From: Yamagishiella unicocca
Lineage: Eukaryota; Chlorophyta; Chlorophyceae; Chlamydomonadales; Volvocaceae
Assembly (NCBI GenBank): GCA_003116995.1
Contig: BDSL01000018.1
Location: 868,001-932,000, forward strand
Direction: 5' to 3'
DNA: 64,000 nucleotides
Shown here in pieces: positions 21,901-30,713 of the stretch (position 1 is its first letter; each line of letters begins with the position of its first letter). Made by a program: the position numbers and the translations under genes. Under the pieces are notes generated by a model. The model did no database searches. It had not been told where the DNA came from and saw only the letters and a list, made by a program, of their open reading frames with translations.

Positions 21901-23601
21901 ATGGCCATGCAGGAGCAGCCGGGGAAGGAGGTGCCGCGGGTGAAGATGTCGGCGTCGCTGGGGCAGAAGACGTCGTACGTCTCCAGGCGACGGAGGACGA
22001 ACACGCGGACGAAGTCCTCGGGGTATATGAAGGCCAGGGAGGGGTTGGCGCCGGAGGAGGGGCCGAAGGACTGCAGCAGCTGGCGACGGTGGTGGTGGCG
22101 GCGTCGGAGGCGGTGGCGGCGGCGGGCGCCGGTGGGGGCCGCGGTGGCGTTGAGGGGGGACGGGGGAGGAGGAGGCGCCCGCGGCGGCGGCGCTGGCGGG
22201 CCTGGCGCCGGCGGCGGGGGACGCGGCGGCGGGGGCGACCGCGGCGGCGCGTCGGGCTGCGCCGGCGGCGGCGCCCGTGGCGCGCGGTCCGCCACTTTTC
22301 CGTTGTACGACGAGTTGGCCCTCGTGATCTGCCGTACCGCGTACTGCAGCTGCTCCGGCGGCAACGAGCCCAGCCCCGCTGATGCCATTAGCTTGCCCAG
22401 GTCTATCCAGCCGACCGAGTAGTCCCTGCGCAGCTCATCGTTGAACAACAGGGACAGCTCAACGGACGCGTCCACCACCCACTCCGTGCCGGCACCCTCG
22501 TCCTCCGGGCTGTACGGCAGGCCGAACGTGGGCGGCAGCTGTGTACGTGGCGCGTGTCCGCACGCCGAGCGGCACGAGTCCCTCTCCCCGCGCACGTCGT
22601 CGTCCTCCAGGCACTCGTAGCAGCTGACGCACACTCGGTAGTCCGAGTGGCAGAAGGAGCCGGCGCGGCAGTAGCTGGAGGCGAGGCAGCTGCGGGGCTG
22701 CTTGGGGCAGCCGCAGGCGCTGCACTGCGGGGTGGAGATGCCACTGGGGGAGGGGAGGAGGTGCGGGGCGCGGCTGAGGTGGGCGGGGGAGGAGGGAAGG
22801 CGGGAGCTGGTTGTGTGTTGCGGTGCAGACGCGAGGGGGCGAGGTGCCGGCGAAGGGGCGGCATAAAGATCGGCTACGGCGAATGGGGGGAGGCGCTTGG
22901 AGCACGACTCGAACCGGCCCGCGCAGGAAGCAGGTTTAGCGGGTGGCGGATGGGCCCGGCGTGCAGAGTCATGTGGGGGAAGACTTGGGTGGTCATGGAG
23001 CGAAAGGGGGCCGGACGGCGCGTACTACTGGCTGGCTGGCAACGCAATGCTATTGTGCCTGAGTCAGCACTTCAGCAGGGATGGGTTCCACTCCCGCAGT
23101 TCGGGTTGCGCGTGTTCGTTTTGGGGTCATCGGCGGGGAGAGTAAGAGGAGGCCGGACGGCGTCCAGTCGGCACCAGCCAACAGGCGCCCTTGCCGCTGC
23201 CAGCCGGATGACACATAGGTTTCTGGCCCTAGCTATGTATCAAACGTGCGGAAACGGTGTGAGACCCAAGTTGCTTACCTGTCGTTTCTTTCTGGGGTGA
23301 CATACCGAGTGCACTCCAAGCAAGCCTTCCAGCAAGGCGTGCAAACCTCAAAAGTCGGCTGGTAGGGATCTGATAAGCAGAATTCCTCGTTGTATAAACA
23401 ACTGTTTAGCTGCACATCGCTGCCGTTTAGAAACAAACCGCAGGGCCTAAGCTCCTTCCGCCAAAAAGGTGCTTTAGACAGTTGAACGGGAGTAGATGAA
23501 GCACCAAGCACACCGTTTGGCCCTGTCCAGCCGGACTGGGCTATGAAGGCGATTAGCACGACGACGGCTGCACGTATCATCCCTGTGGTGCCCTCCGTCA
23601 T
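1807..23601 (-). CDS. ABCG (ABCG24/28-like) half-transporter with EF-hand-like insert, 26 exons, about 3,410 aa
   Basis: Exons by eye: 23601-23279, 22743-21425, 21146-20985, 19667-19537, 18389-18091, 17669-17477, 17035-16797, 16403-16181, 15687-15565, 15335-15158, 14420-14185, 13571-12081, 12050-12022, 11549-11370, 11230-10847, 10336-9785, 9273-9091, 8667-8544, 8207-8097, 7790-7641, 7243-4729, 4419-4229, 3855-3661, 3251-3154, 2671-2495, 2233-1807; sum 10,233 nt, in frame. Order: signal peptide; Cys-rich luminal region with repeated CPxGxFC-like motifs (to about 640); one membrane helix (about 646-670); ATPase with Walker A GPSGSGKSS (841-849), signature LSGGQRK (957-963), Walker B LLMLDEP (D981) and H-loop His1014; low-complexity linkers; EF-hand-like loops 2118-2129 and 2158-2169; 838-residue linker; multispan membrane domain. 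This resembles plant ABCG24/28, which lack the EF-hands and long linkers as far as I know. Substrate unknown. Least certain: exon 15 and 17 donors and the start (Met at 23601 or 23580). Confidence 0.88.
3266..3300 (+). repeat. Dispersed repeat family B, copy
   Basis: Contains AGAGAATCCGCGAATCCACG, shared with copies near 3905, 16427, 42868 and 57553. It lies in an ABCG intron (3252-3660), 15 bases from the splice acceptor of the exon ending at 3251. Confidence 0.75.
3491..3540 (+). repeat. Dispersed repeat family A, copy
   Basis: Contains ACCCGGTTACACGACATAGG followed by AAACGGAGGGCAGAAACTAAG, nearly identical to the copies in the translin-family gene at 38117 and 40095. It lies in the ABCG intron 3252-3660, antisense to the gene. 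Confidence 0.85.
3905..3952 (+). repeat. Dispersed repeat family B, copy
   Basis: Contains GGATAATCCGCGTATCCACG then GCCGACAAAC. It lies in ABCG intron 3856-4228. Confidence 0.75.
4130..4228. repeat. 14-bp minisatellite GTTACCCCCGCACC, about seven copies
   Basis: Nearly perfect head-to-tail units run right up to the splice donor of the exon ending at 4229. The donor context itself (CAG|GTGCGGGGG on the minus strand) is the first repeat unit. Confidence 0.9.
4484..4545 (+). repeat. Dispersed repeat family A, copy
   Basis: Contains GACCGGTTACACGACATAGG then TATAATAGCTGGCGCATTGTC. This is a subtype shared with 11573-11630. It lies in ABCG intron 4420-4728. Confidence 0.85.
7764..8561 (-). other. 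Pair of EF-hand-like loops encoded in exons 18-20 of the ABCG gene
   Basis: Loop 1 is DVGGNK (end of exon 18, 8561-8544) joined to ALSYDE (start of exon 19, 8207-8190). Loop 2 is DLQ (end of exon 19) joined to EDSVITRDE (start of exon 20). Each joined loop is exactly 12 residues with Asp at position 1, Asn or Asp at 5, Leu or Ile at 8, Ser or Thr at 9 and Glu at 12, flanked by amphipathic helices (FLYFFAALRKLL, EFLAGIKARL). Position 3 is Gly or Gln, and position 6 is Lys or Ser rather than Gly, so calcium affinity may be weak. Confidence 0.7.
8027..8092. repeat. 8-bp repeat CCCCTAAG/CCCCTGAG, about eight copies
   Basis: A short array in ABCG intron 7791-8096, adjacent to the splice donor of the exon ending at 8097. 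The unit is close to, but not the same as, the CCCTAAAA telomere repeat. Confidence 0.85.
9507..9547 (-). repeat. Dispersed repeat family C, copy
   Basis: AAACGGTGTTTCCTCGCATC followed by CACGGGTCTTCCTC, in ABCG intron 9274-9784. Confidence 0.75.
11573..11630 (+). repeat. Dispersed repeat family A, copy
   Basis: Begins CCGGCATAAGGACCGGTTAC, showing the probable CCGGCAT left terminus, then GACATGGGTGTAGTAGCTGG. It lies in ABCG intron 11550-12021. Confidence 0.85.
13625..13690 (+). repeat. Dispersed repeat family C, most complete copy
   Basis: Reads TCGAGGAAGACCCGTGGATG, CGAGAAAAAACCGTTTAGGA, then CAGACGTTTTGAGATGCATG and CTGG. The 3' end (TTTTGAG...GCATGCTGG) matches the 3' ends of family A copies, so the two families appear related. 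It lies in ABCG intron 13572-14184. Confidence 0.8.
14025..14178. repeat. CCAG/CCAC tetranucleotide-rich array
   Basis: Long runs of CCAGCCAGCCACC begin 6-10 bases beyond the splice donor of the exon ending at 14185. All frames are open across it, giving spurious Trp-Leu-Ala-Gly repeat ORFs. Confidence 0.9.
14438..14755. repeat. GGCATAAAGGCAGGAGGGGG minisatellite, about 16 copies
   Basis: Units of 18-21 bp differ mainly in the length of their G run. The array lies in ABCG intron 14421-15157. Its last unit passes into GGCATAAAGATGGGCTACAG, which looks like the left end of a family A element, and a family A copy follows at 14798. The array may therefore have expanded from an element terminus. 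Confidence 0.9.
14798..14870 (+). repeat. Dispersed repeat family A, divergent copy
   Basis: GATAAGATCCGGTTGCTCGA, then GTTGGTGCATAGTCTTCGGA and a terminal CTGCATGCTGG. This copy shows both the 5' core and the 3' end of the family. Confidence 0.75.
16131..16195 (-). repeat. Local duplication of an exon end with its splice donor
   Basis: The sequence CCTTGCGCTG occurs three times here at intervals of about 20-35 bp. It corresponds on the minus strand to CAGCGCAAGGT, the end of the exon terminating at 16181 plus its donor. Only the donor after 16181 joins in frame to give LSGGQRK-RLNIG. Confidence 0.75.
16427..16475 (+). repeat. Dispersed repeat family B, copy
   Basis: AGAGAATCCGCGAATCCACG then GCCGATAAACCGAGGG, in ABCG intron 16404-16796, which also holds a family A copy at 16707. 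Confidence 0.8.
16707..16742 (-). repeat. Dispersed repeat family A, partial copy
   Basis: On the minus strand reads CAAAAAGACCCCGGTTACTC then GACGTGGG, close to the start of the element. It lies in ABCG intron 16404-16796, in the sense orientation of the gene. Confidence 0.7.
17376..17475. repeat. 26-bp repeat in ABCG intron 17036-17476, about four copies
   Basis: Units of the type AACGCCCAAAACACGCACTC followed by CTCCCC abut the splice donor of the exon ending at 17477. Confidence 0.9.
17862..17890. repeat. Interstitial telomere-type repeat (CCCTAAAA), three and a half units
   Basis: CCCTAAAACCCTAAAACCCT continues for one more unit inside ABCG intron 17670-18090. CCCTAAAA is the complement of TTTTAGGG, the Chlamydomonas-type telomere repeat. 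Confidence 0.85.
18025..18085 (-). repeat. Dispersed repeat family C, copy
   Basis: AAAACGTCTGTCCTAAACGG, then TTTCTTCTGGCACCCACGGG and TCTTCCTCGAA. It ends a few bases from the splice donor after 18091 in ABCG intron 17670-18090. Confidence 0.8.
18392..19345. repeat. 15-bp polypurine minisatellite GGGAAGGGACAGGGT, about 60 copies, with a G-only run
   Basis: The array fills most of ABCG intron 18390-19536. Units vary at two positions (ACAGGGT/ACAGAGT and GGGAAGGG/GGGAGGGA). Near 18934-18967 it is interrupted by an uninterrupted run of over 30 G. Because the unit is a multiple of three, long spurious ORFs appear in several frames. Confidence 0.95.
19788..20888. repeat. 33-bp minisatellite with a CACGTG core, about 33 copies
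   Basis: Almost perfectly identical units of CGACACTTTCGCACACGTGC plus CGACACTGCCTGG fill ABCG intron 19668-20984. The only clear internal variant is CGTGCCCACA near 20762. The 33-bp period is a multiple of three with no stop, so four or five frames look like 360-500-residue repeat proteins. The flanking exons splice in frame around the array, so it is intronic. Confidence 0.95.
22859..22886 (+). repeat. Dispersed repeat family A, left-end fragment
   Basis: GGCATAAAGATCGGCTACGG resembles the left end of family A (GGCATAAAGACCGGTTACAC). It lies in the first ABCG intron, 22744-23278. Confidence 0.5.
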
Positions 23602-25630
23602 GGTAAGGTTAAGAAAACAAAGTGCAAAGGAAGCTACTTCCTCCACATAACCGGCTGCCTTATCACGCGCGCCATTTTCAGCTGAAACGAACTCGCCGCA
23701 AACCTTGGTTAAGTACAATCCAAAAAAGCAGCAACAACACCAAGTAGACAGCCTTTTATCTGCGATATTGGATGTGAACGGTGAATCCGTCCTGCGCTAA
23801 CTCGCTTTCTGCCGTAACCGTTCCACCATTACTCTGCAACCTGCCAACCTGCCTCTTGGCAATTACACTTGTACGAGATTGTACATTGTAACTTTGCTTG
23901 ACGCAATGTCCGTTGAAATTTAACCTGAACTGTCCGTATCTCTGACATACATCTGTACGGCAGGAGTGCAAAGGAGCGAAGGTGAGGAAAGCGTCATCAT
24001 CCGCCGCGTGAGCGCTCCCAAGGATGCCTACACATATTAATGATACTGTGTTCGATTATTTCATGATAATGCTGCTGGCCACCCGTGGAAGAGAAACGCA
24101 GCAGCCTGCCTACTACACCTCATGGAACATCGTGGAACAACTGTATGCCGGTGGGGCCTTTCGATGGATAGGACTTTTATCTTGGGTTGAGTCGTGGCAT
24201 GAGGTTTGGGACCCGAACGATGCAAAGTGTGTGCGCGCATCGCTCGGCGCTTCTAGCTGACAGGAGAGGCCATGTGAAAAGCGGTGCCGAGCCGATGCCG
24301 ATTATCAGGCTGCCCTGAATACGTAGTACATGAAGGACCTTTCCATTCCCTAATCTTCCTAGGTCAGCATCAAGCAGCGCCCGCCGCCAATGGAGACTAC
24401 CGTTAGGGTAGTTTCGTGGATTATGACGGTGGTGCGTGAAAGCCTTGGCGAAGTCGTCCTTAAGTCGCTCCCGATCGCTCATTCGTCAGCCTCGCAGGGC
24501 ACATCTCGAGGCCCTCTGGGCCGTATTAGTAACAAAGCCTGTCCAGCTATAGCAAATGTACGGTATGTAGGGACGGTAAGGCGGGTACGGAAGGGTAGGG
24601 AGAACTGCTACACCTACCAAGCGTGCAACGACTTGCAACCGTTTACAGCACGCTACGGTGCTCAGGGTGCAATCTCCTCCTTTGCTCACCAGCAAGCCGC
24701 TTGGGCCGCCAGCAAGGCTGCATCAGGCTGCAACTAACCCAAATCGGGTTGAGTAAATCGCCCTTCTTCCGCCGCAACTGCTTTATTTGCCGCTGTGTCC
24801 GAAGTATGGAATATTCATTCAGGGCTTCCTAACTAACAGCACGCAGAAGTTGCAGCCATACATACATGCCTCAGCAGCCTACCATCATCTGCCTTAACGC
24901 GTTGATCACCGTGAACTGCGATCATCAGGTGCGACCTTGGAACTCAAGTCCATATCACAGAAGCCATACATCAGAGCAAAATGAGGCGCCACCGCGGCAC
25001 TTTAGCTAGAGCACTGGAACGTCGTATTTTTAATAGCTAGAGGTATCCCGCTGGTCGCCATATATATTATTGTCCTAGCGAAACTGTTGTCACGAGCAGT
25101 CACGAGACATCTATCACGTTGGCGTCCTACAGGCGAACAGATGCCGTGTCAACAAGCTTCGGAGCGGCTTCCCCTTCGTAATCTTCGTATACATCGATTC
25201 TGGGGCAGCCCGCCGTGCGCCACATCTCGGCGCTTTGGGTACTTTGGGCTCACATCTTACCAGAACATCTTCTTACTACGGTTTTATCAGGGTTGCCTGT
25301 TTCCTCATGTAGAATGTACGAGCCGTCTAAACGCTTTTCAAAGTTACGTTTTCGGTCAAAACGTTTCAACGCTGTACATACTAATCTGTGCAAACCTGTG
25401 TATATGTCCTAACGGGTTCCCATGAGATGTCCTCAATGGCATTGGCTCCGAGCCGCAACATGTTGCGACGGCGCCTCGTTTCAACGCATCCCGCACCTAC
25501 CTGCAAGACATCATGAGCAAAGGTCGTCCTAACTTCGTTCGTACATGGCCGTTGCCCAATGCAAACATTCTGGCGGGCAGGTTCGGCTGGCGTTCTGACC
25601 CAGAGGAAGGCAGCCCCTGCCCTGAATGAA
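23602..25630. other. Gene-free region upstream of the ABCG gene
   Basis: Base composition drops clearly toward A+T compared with the ABCG gene. No frame shows a recognisable domain. The 5' untranslated region and promoter of the ABCG gene must lie at its left end (leftwards transcription from about 23.7-24 kb), but no promoter motif can be defended by eye. Confidence 0.5.
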
Positions 25631-25649
25631 GTAAACCCCTGGAAGACCA

Positions 25650-25990
25650 GACAGAAGCAGATTGCGCGGACCCGCTCCTCCGGGCCCGTTGCTGCCGATG
25701 CCAGGTACTTTGCCAGCTCAGGTATGGAGCGGCTAGCGGGGGTAGCGGGACGGACGGATGGACAGGCCCTGGCCTAACTGTCAATGGCAGCCAGCCATCT
25801 TTGCTCCGACGGCATCCCCTGCTGCGTGCGTGATAGAGTGGCCGCGCCGCGCCAGTGCTGTGTACGACATCTTCCATGACGGCGTACAAATTGTCTGCCT
25901 CCGACCAGCATGCATCCACCAGGCTGCCGGCTTGGCGCGCCCTGAGCAACATCCGCAACGTATGGCTGGGCATGTCGCGCATGGTGCTGG
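25650..25990 (-). pseudogene. Broken partial copy of the transglutaminase-like gene, exon 1 region
   Basis: This stretch is clearly homologous, at DNA level, to 28549-28850 within exon 1 of the intact transglutaminase-like gene. Shared blocks include GAAGCAGATTGCGCGGACCC and GCCAGCTCAGGTATGGAGCG. In reading terms AVMEDVVHSTGAARPLY here matches AVLDDVVHSAGTPRPLY there. Insertions such as GGGGTAGCGGGACGGACGGAT shift the frame relative to the intact gene, and the homology stops just past CFWLHL, so the catalytic region is absent. It is best read as a truncated, frameshifted duplicate about 2.9 kb from its parent, in the same orientation. Confidence 0.75.
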
Positions 25991-27455
25991 ACCAGGGACG
26001 GAGTAGGAGATGGTCGATAGCTAGGGGTAGGTAAGGCGTGTTGCGATGTATGGCAGCTGCTGCTGTCCCCGAGGCCGTCGTAGCCTACGCGGGGGAGGGG
26101 TTACTATATCCGAATGCCGTACGGTAACATCCTCGAGATAGACGTACCGTCCTAGCGGACTCGACTGGCGCTTGGGCTCAGCTACCGTCCTTATGGTACT
26201 GCAACTACGGCTCCCTGGCATGCTGCCGAAAATACTTGCTCTGTCGTGATACGCTGCGTGGGCAGGTGAATGTGGCAGGTTTGGAAATAGGGAGACAATA
26301 TGGGGGTCGGCGGAGGTTGGCCTTGAAATGCTGGAACCAATAATGAACAAAGAACGTCCCCCAAAGTGACAGCGACAAGCTTTGGACTGCTGGCGAATGA
26401 GGACTGACCCGCTCCTCAGGGTGTGGGGGTGCGTCGACCAACATCCACATAAGCAGGAATAAGCCATCCCACAGCATGAGTCAAGTCGTATCTCAGCTCC
26501 TTCAGTGTACGAGCAACCGAGCTCCGCAGTAATGTGCGTGGCACATGCACCTCAGGGGAGGTCATGCCATGACTCAGTATCACATGGATGCGTCTCGCTC
26601 CCAATTTTCCCTGTTGCCCTTCAATAACAAGGAAGAGAAATCAGACGATCTGACAATCGGACATCCCACATCCGCATCCATCACTGCACCGCTCGTAGTC
26701 TACACAGGGTCAAGCAAAACCAAACGCTATCCTTCCAGCGCCATGCACGCTGGACTGCTGATCCTCCACGCGCACCCATGCGCACCCATTGCATCCAGTC
26801 GGTTACACCTGCAACGAACTACGCAACTACAACGCGCGGACACCCACCCACGCCCGGCCCAGGAGGCGGGCGACCCAGGCACACCTTACGATGTACGACA
26901 ATGCATACATGCGCCGAGTCACCTTGTACGGAAACTAAACCCCGTAGACTGCTTGGGGCTCCAACCCATCAACCACGCATCGGGCGTCCTCGCTCGCTCA
27001 TGGAAGCGATCGGTGAGTACGGGCATCAGTTTACCTCAAATCATACAGTAACATACAGTTACGACTACATTTCGGATATTTACACAGTTCGACTCAGACC
27101 CCCGAAGGCGCCCAACCGCAGTATGAAGAATGCAGCAACCCGGTCGCCCCTAACCGATGGATTGATGAATAACGACTCAGATAGAAGCCACGCAGCGCTC
27201 GTCCCAGGTATACGCAGCACGGCAGCACTACATGTCGTCTCTAGCACCCTGGCTGTAGACTGCTGTATGTTGGGTTTGACCATGCGGCCCGGAATCGCGG
27301 CACCCCGCCCGCCCAGCCGGCCGGGTGGGGGCAAGGCAGGCGTCAGGCGGATCCGTCGTCCTCACGCACCCCGCGCTGCTCTTGTCTTTGCGGACACTGT
27401 GCTTCGCGGGGGAACCAGACCCACGCCGCTGCATCCCAGGTACCCCCAACGGCCC
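25991..27455. other. Gene-free spacer
   Basis: Several ORFs of 60-270 codons occur on both strands, but none has a recognisable motif, compositional bias of a real exon or splice partners. I see nothing that can be named. Confidence 0.45.
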
Positions 27456-27461
27456 TTGCAG

Positions 27462-27590
27462 CGGCGCCCCAGCCGCAGGCGTTTCATAATGCCCGCTATG
27501 AGCGCACCAGGACGTACTCTAGCGCCCCAGCCGCAGCAGGCGTTTCATGACGCTCGCTATGAGCGCACCAGGACGTACTCTACGACTCCT
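27462..27590 (-). repeat. Tandem duplication of the 3' end of the transglutaminase-like gene
   Basis: The block GCGCCCCAGCCGCAGGCGTT ... GCTATGAGCGCACCAGGACG TACTCTA occurs twice, about 60 bp apart. The right copy contains the actual stop codon (27557-27559); the left one is a downstream duplicate with a few differences. Confidence 0.8.
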
Positions 27591-28951
27591 GTGTACGTCG
27601 AGTAGCGCTCCTGGGAGGCGAAAAACATGATGCTCGTGGTGGGCGCCCCACAGTGGGCCTTGATGTTAAGGAAGTCGAAAGCTAGCAGCTCCGAGCCGCT
27701 TCCGTCCCGGAGGGGCAGCGTGGATGGATGGATGCGGTCGCTGCGCTGGCCCACCCTTGCAAACATGTGCGCGGCTCTCTTGGCCTTAAACACGATGTGA
27801 AGCCGATCGTCATCGGGCACCGGCAACACCTTGCGCCTGTGCGACACAGGCATGATACCAAGGTCCCAGCCGTGGGGGAAGCGGACGTGGGGAGCCATGG
27901 AGAAGGCCCGCCAGGTGGGGCGCTGCTCCTCCGGGAGCAGCGTCCAGGAGGGGTCGGGTGAGAAATGGGACTGCGCCAGAGCTATGGGGTCCGGCATGTA
28001 GTACTGGGGGGCCCACTGTTGTACCCAGTCGGTGCCATTGCAGTGGCCAGCAGCCCAGGTAGGGTCCACTAGGTGCCAGCAGTACGACCTTTTCGTGGGC
28101 GAGTACAGCTGCACCGCGTTCCAATTGTGGTTTGCCCGGTACTGCGGGCCGTCTGGTCGCAGGACGTCCTCATCGTAGCTTACACCCTTTGCGTATCCCT
28201 CGATGATCTCGCAGGTGATGTCGCAAGCCTTGCACAGCGCCGCCATCAGCCGGGCAAAGCCGTGGCAGACTGAGGACCTGCGGTCCAGCACGGTGCGCAC
28301 AGCCGCATAGCCCTAAGAATTGGGATCGTAACCGATCATGTCCCGAATCGGCTTCATCACACGCGCTGATTTGGAACAGCAGGATGCCGCCGATTGCCGT
28401 GGCGGCGTCACACAGCTGCCCAGATATTGGCATCTGCACCCGCACCCGAACAGCACTGACCTGTCCTGCAGCACATCTTCAGCGCTCATGGAGCGGACGT
28501 TCCCGCTGAAGAAGGCTTTGGTGTCGTACCGCACGTTCAGGTGCAGCCAGAAGCAGATTGCGCGGACCCGCTCCTCCGGGCCCCTTGCGGCCGATGCCAG
28601 GTACTTCGCCAGCTCAGGTATGGAGCGGCTAGCGGCGGACGGACAGGCCCTGGCGTGGCTGTCCATGGCGTCCATTCTTTGCTGCGAGAGGGTTCCCTGG
28701 TAGAGGGGCCGCGGCGTGCCGGCGCTGTGTACGACATCGTCCAGGACGGCAAACATGTTTGTTTGCCTCCTACCAGCATCCACCGGGTTCCCGGCTTGCT
28801 CGTTCTGCGCAACGTCCGCAACGTACGGCGTGTCATGCGGAAGTGAACCGGGAAACCGGGCAGGGCAGGTAGGCAGTGTCAGCGGCGAGGGCCGAATTAC
28901 AGCTCTTAGCAACCCGCTGTAATGTATTGTGCCTTCAAGTGACATCAGCAC
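27557..28951 (-). CDS. Transglutaminase-like (kyphoscoliosis-type) cysteine peptidase-fold protein, two exons, about 403 aa
   Basis: Exon 1 28951-28461 and exon 2 28277-27557 join as GAC-AG|G-TCC, turning two separate ORFs into one domain (1,212 nt, in frame). The region around RVRAICFWLHLNVRYD followed by EDVLQDRSSVCHGFA matches the start of the transglutaminase-like fold. The expected triad is visible: Cys168 (SSVCHG), His214 (NHNWNAV) and Asp235 (LVDPTW). Family members cross-link or cleave proteins, or act in cytoskeleton-associated complexes (KY type); the substrate is unknown. There is no obvious signal peptide. The start is uncertain: Met at 28951 gives the longest form, and homology with the pseudogene copy at 25.7-26.0 kb extends only to about residue 40. 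An inner Met lies near 28757. Confidence 0.75.
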
Positions 28952-30713
28952 CTCGCTACATGTAAGTGATGATAGGAGTGGTGTGAAATGGAGTACCAGT
29001 TTTGCAAAAGGACTTCGGGTAGGTCCGGGTAGCCCAGGGTAGCCAGGGGGAGCTAGGGGGCGCTACAGGCCTTCGCATCGACGAGAAGGACAAGGAGACA
29101 GCGCCCATCCGAAATCTCTCCTTTCGCTCGCTATTTTTGAATTCGCATATCGTGGCACTGAAGGGATTAACAGGTGCTGCCTGGCAACTTACCTTGCCCA
29201 TGACCCTCCTTCGCTTTTCCTTCAGGTAAAACTACGCTGCAACTGTTACAAATAATATACCTGCGAGGAAATACCGGATAGTTAGCCAAGACGGAACCTG
29301 CTGTCAACCAATCGCTTCGCACAATCATCGCACACTTTACCTCAGGCCACTAGGTGATGCACGCAGAGAGCTGAGGTGAACAAAATTTAATAGGTGTAAA
29401 GCATATGGCCACAACGATTATAGACGCTGCATCTGGTCGCGCAGTACGGCGGCCATTGTCTGTGAAGCAATGGCGGGCTAAGTGGCGTAGGGTGACGTCA
29501 GTGCGAGTCCAGCCCTCCTTATTATAGAAAGTTTTACCACCCTTCATGTGCTCGTTGCCGCGCACGATGGGGTCGTGCCGGCTTTGGACTTGACCTGGCC
29601 GTACGTTGTGGGTTGGTTGGCAGCAACCCCCAGCGCGCCCCAAGCTGCCCGAAGCGACGGCCACTTGGTGAACTGAACGCCGCTGCTGTTGCTGCTAATG
29701 CTGCGGACCTGCGGTGGCTACTGCGGCGGATGGCATGGGCGACTACGGCGCGGTCCCCACGGCCGCGCCAAAGATAGCATCCGGCAGCGCCGCGTGGAGC
29801 CGGGACCTCGAGGGCAGGCAGGCGGAGGTTGGCGGCCCCGCCGCCATGTCCTATCACACTTACGACGTGACGGTGTGGTTGCTGTCCACCAGGTGGGCGT
29901 GCGGGGCCAGCAGCACCTGTACACACGTGTGGCTGCACGTGACGGACACGAACGTCGGTGCTCTCCTACCGGTGTGGTGTTCCGGAGCGCATGGCCCGCT
30001 GGCCGGCCACCTCGGGAGGCCTTCCTGCTGTCCGCCCACCCCAATGCTGGTACATCGAGGTGCATCAAGGGCACAATCAGCACATCAACCAGGCCGCCCC
30101 GCGTGCCAAAGCAAAGCGCACGCAGCAACTAATCCAAAGCATTACAAACCGCCAAGAATGTATGCTACCGACCATGTCCTTGACACAACATCGCACCAGG
30201 GGGGTTGGAGGTGTCGTACAGAGTCACACTAAGGCCAGCCCCGTGGGGCAAGAGCTGCGGGGGCGCGTACGGCACTCCGCAGGCACCGTCAGGGCATGGC
30301 ATGGCTGCAGCAGAACCTCAGCCCGTGGCGTTCAGACATGGGGCCAAACGACTGGCGCCGTCCAAAACCAACCAATGAAGCTTCGGCGCACCCCAACAGA
30401 CAGAGCGTCCGAGAATGGGAATACGGAGGCGCCAGACACGGGACCACATGGTCACGTGCGCACGCCAGGCCCGGGGCCGTGAAGCTAACAAGTATGTACG
30501 GCATATGATGCCGGGCGCATGGTCTGTACTGCATGCTCCGTATCCGGCTATCGTCCAATGCACCCCGCACGGCATTGCGCAGCGTCGCCCCTCGTGAGGC
30601 TATTTACTTGCTCCACCCCAACGCACGTTCGCCATCAGCTGCTGCAGCTGCCAGTGTCATGCCCCATGGGCCTCGAGCCCCGAGCCGCCCAGGGCTCAGC
30701 GCATGCCGCCGTG
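28952..30713. other. Gene-poor region between the transglutaminase-like and acetyltransferase genes
   Basis: No gene can be supported. A possible minus-strand exon ends at a consensus donor (GTAAGTG) near 29868 with the reading VQVLLAPHAHLVDSN, but no partner exon or family was recognised. The left part contains the upstream region of the transglutaminase-like gene. Confidence 0.45.

Noticed and set aside
29714..30000. Possible PLAT/LH2-like strand (YDVTVW...HVWLHVTD) on the plus strand
   Set aside because: Only a loose resemblance over 40 residues, no continuation, and the minus strand offers an equally plausible exon ending at a GTAAGTG donor. Not enough to call either.
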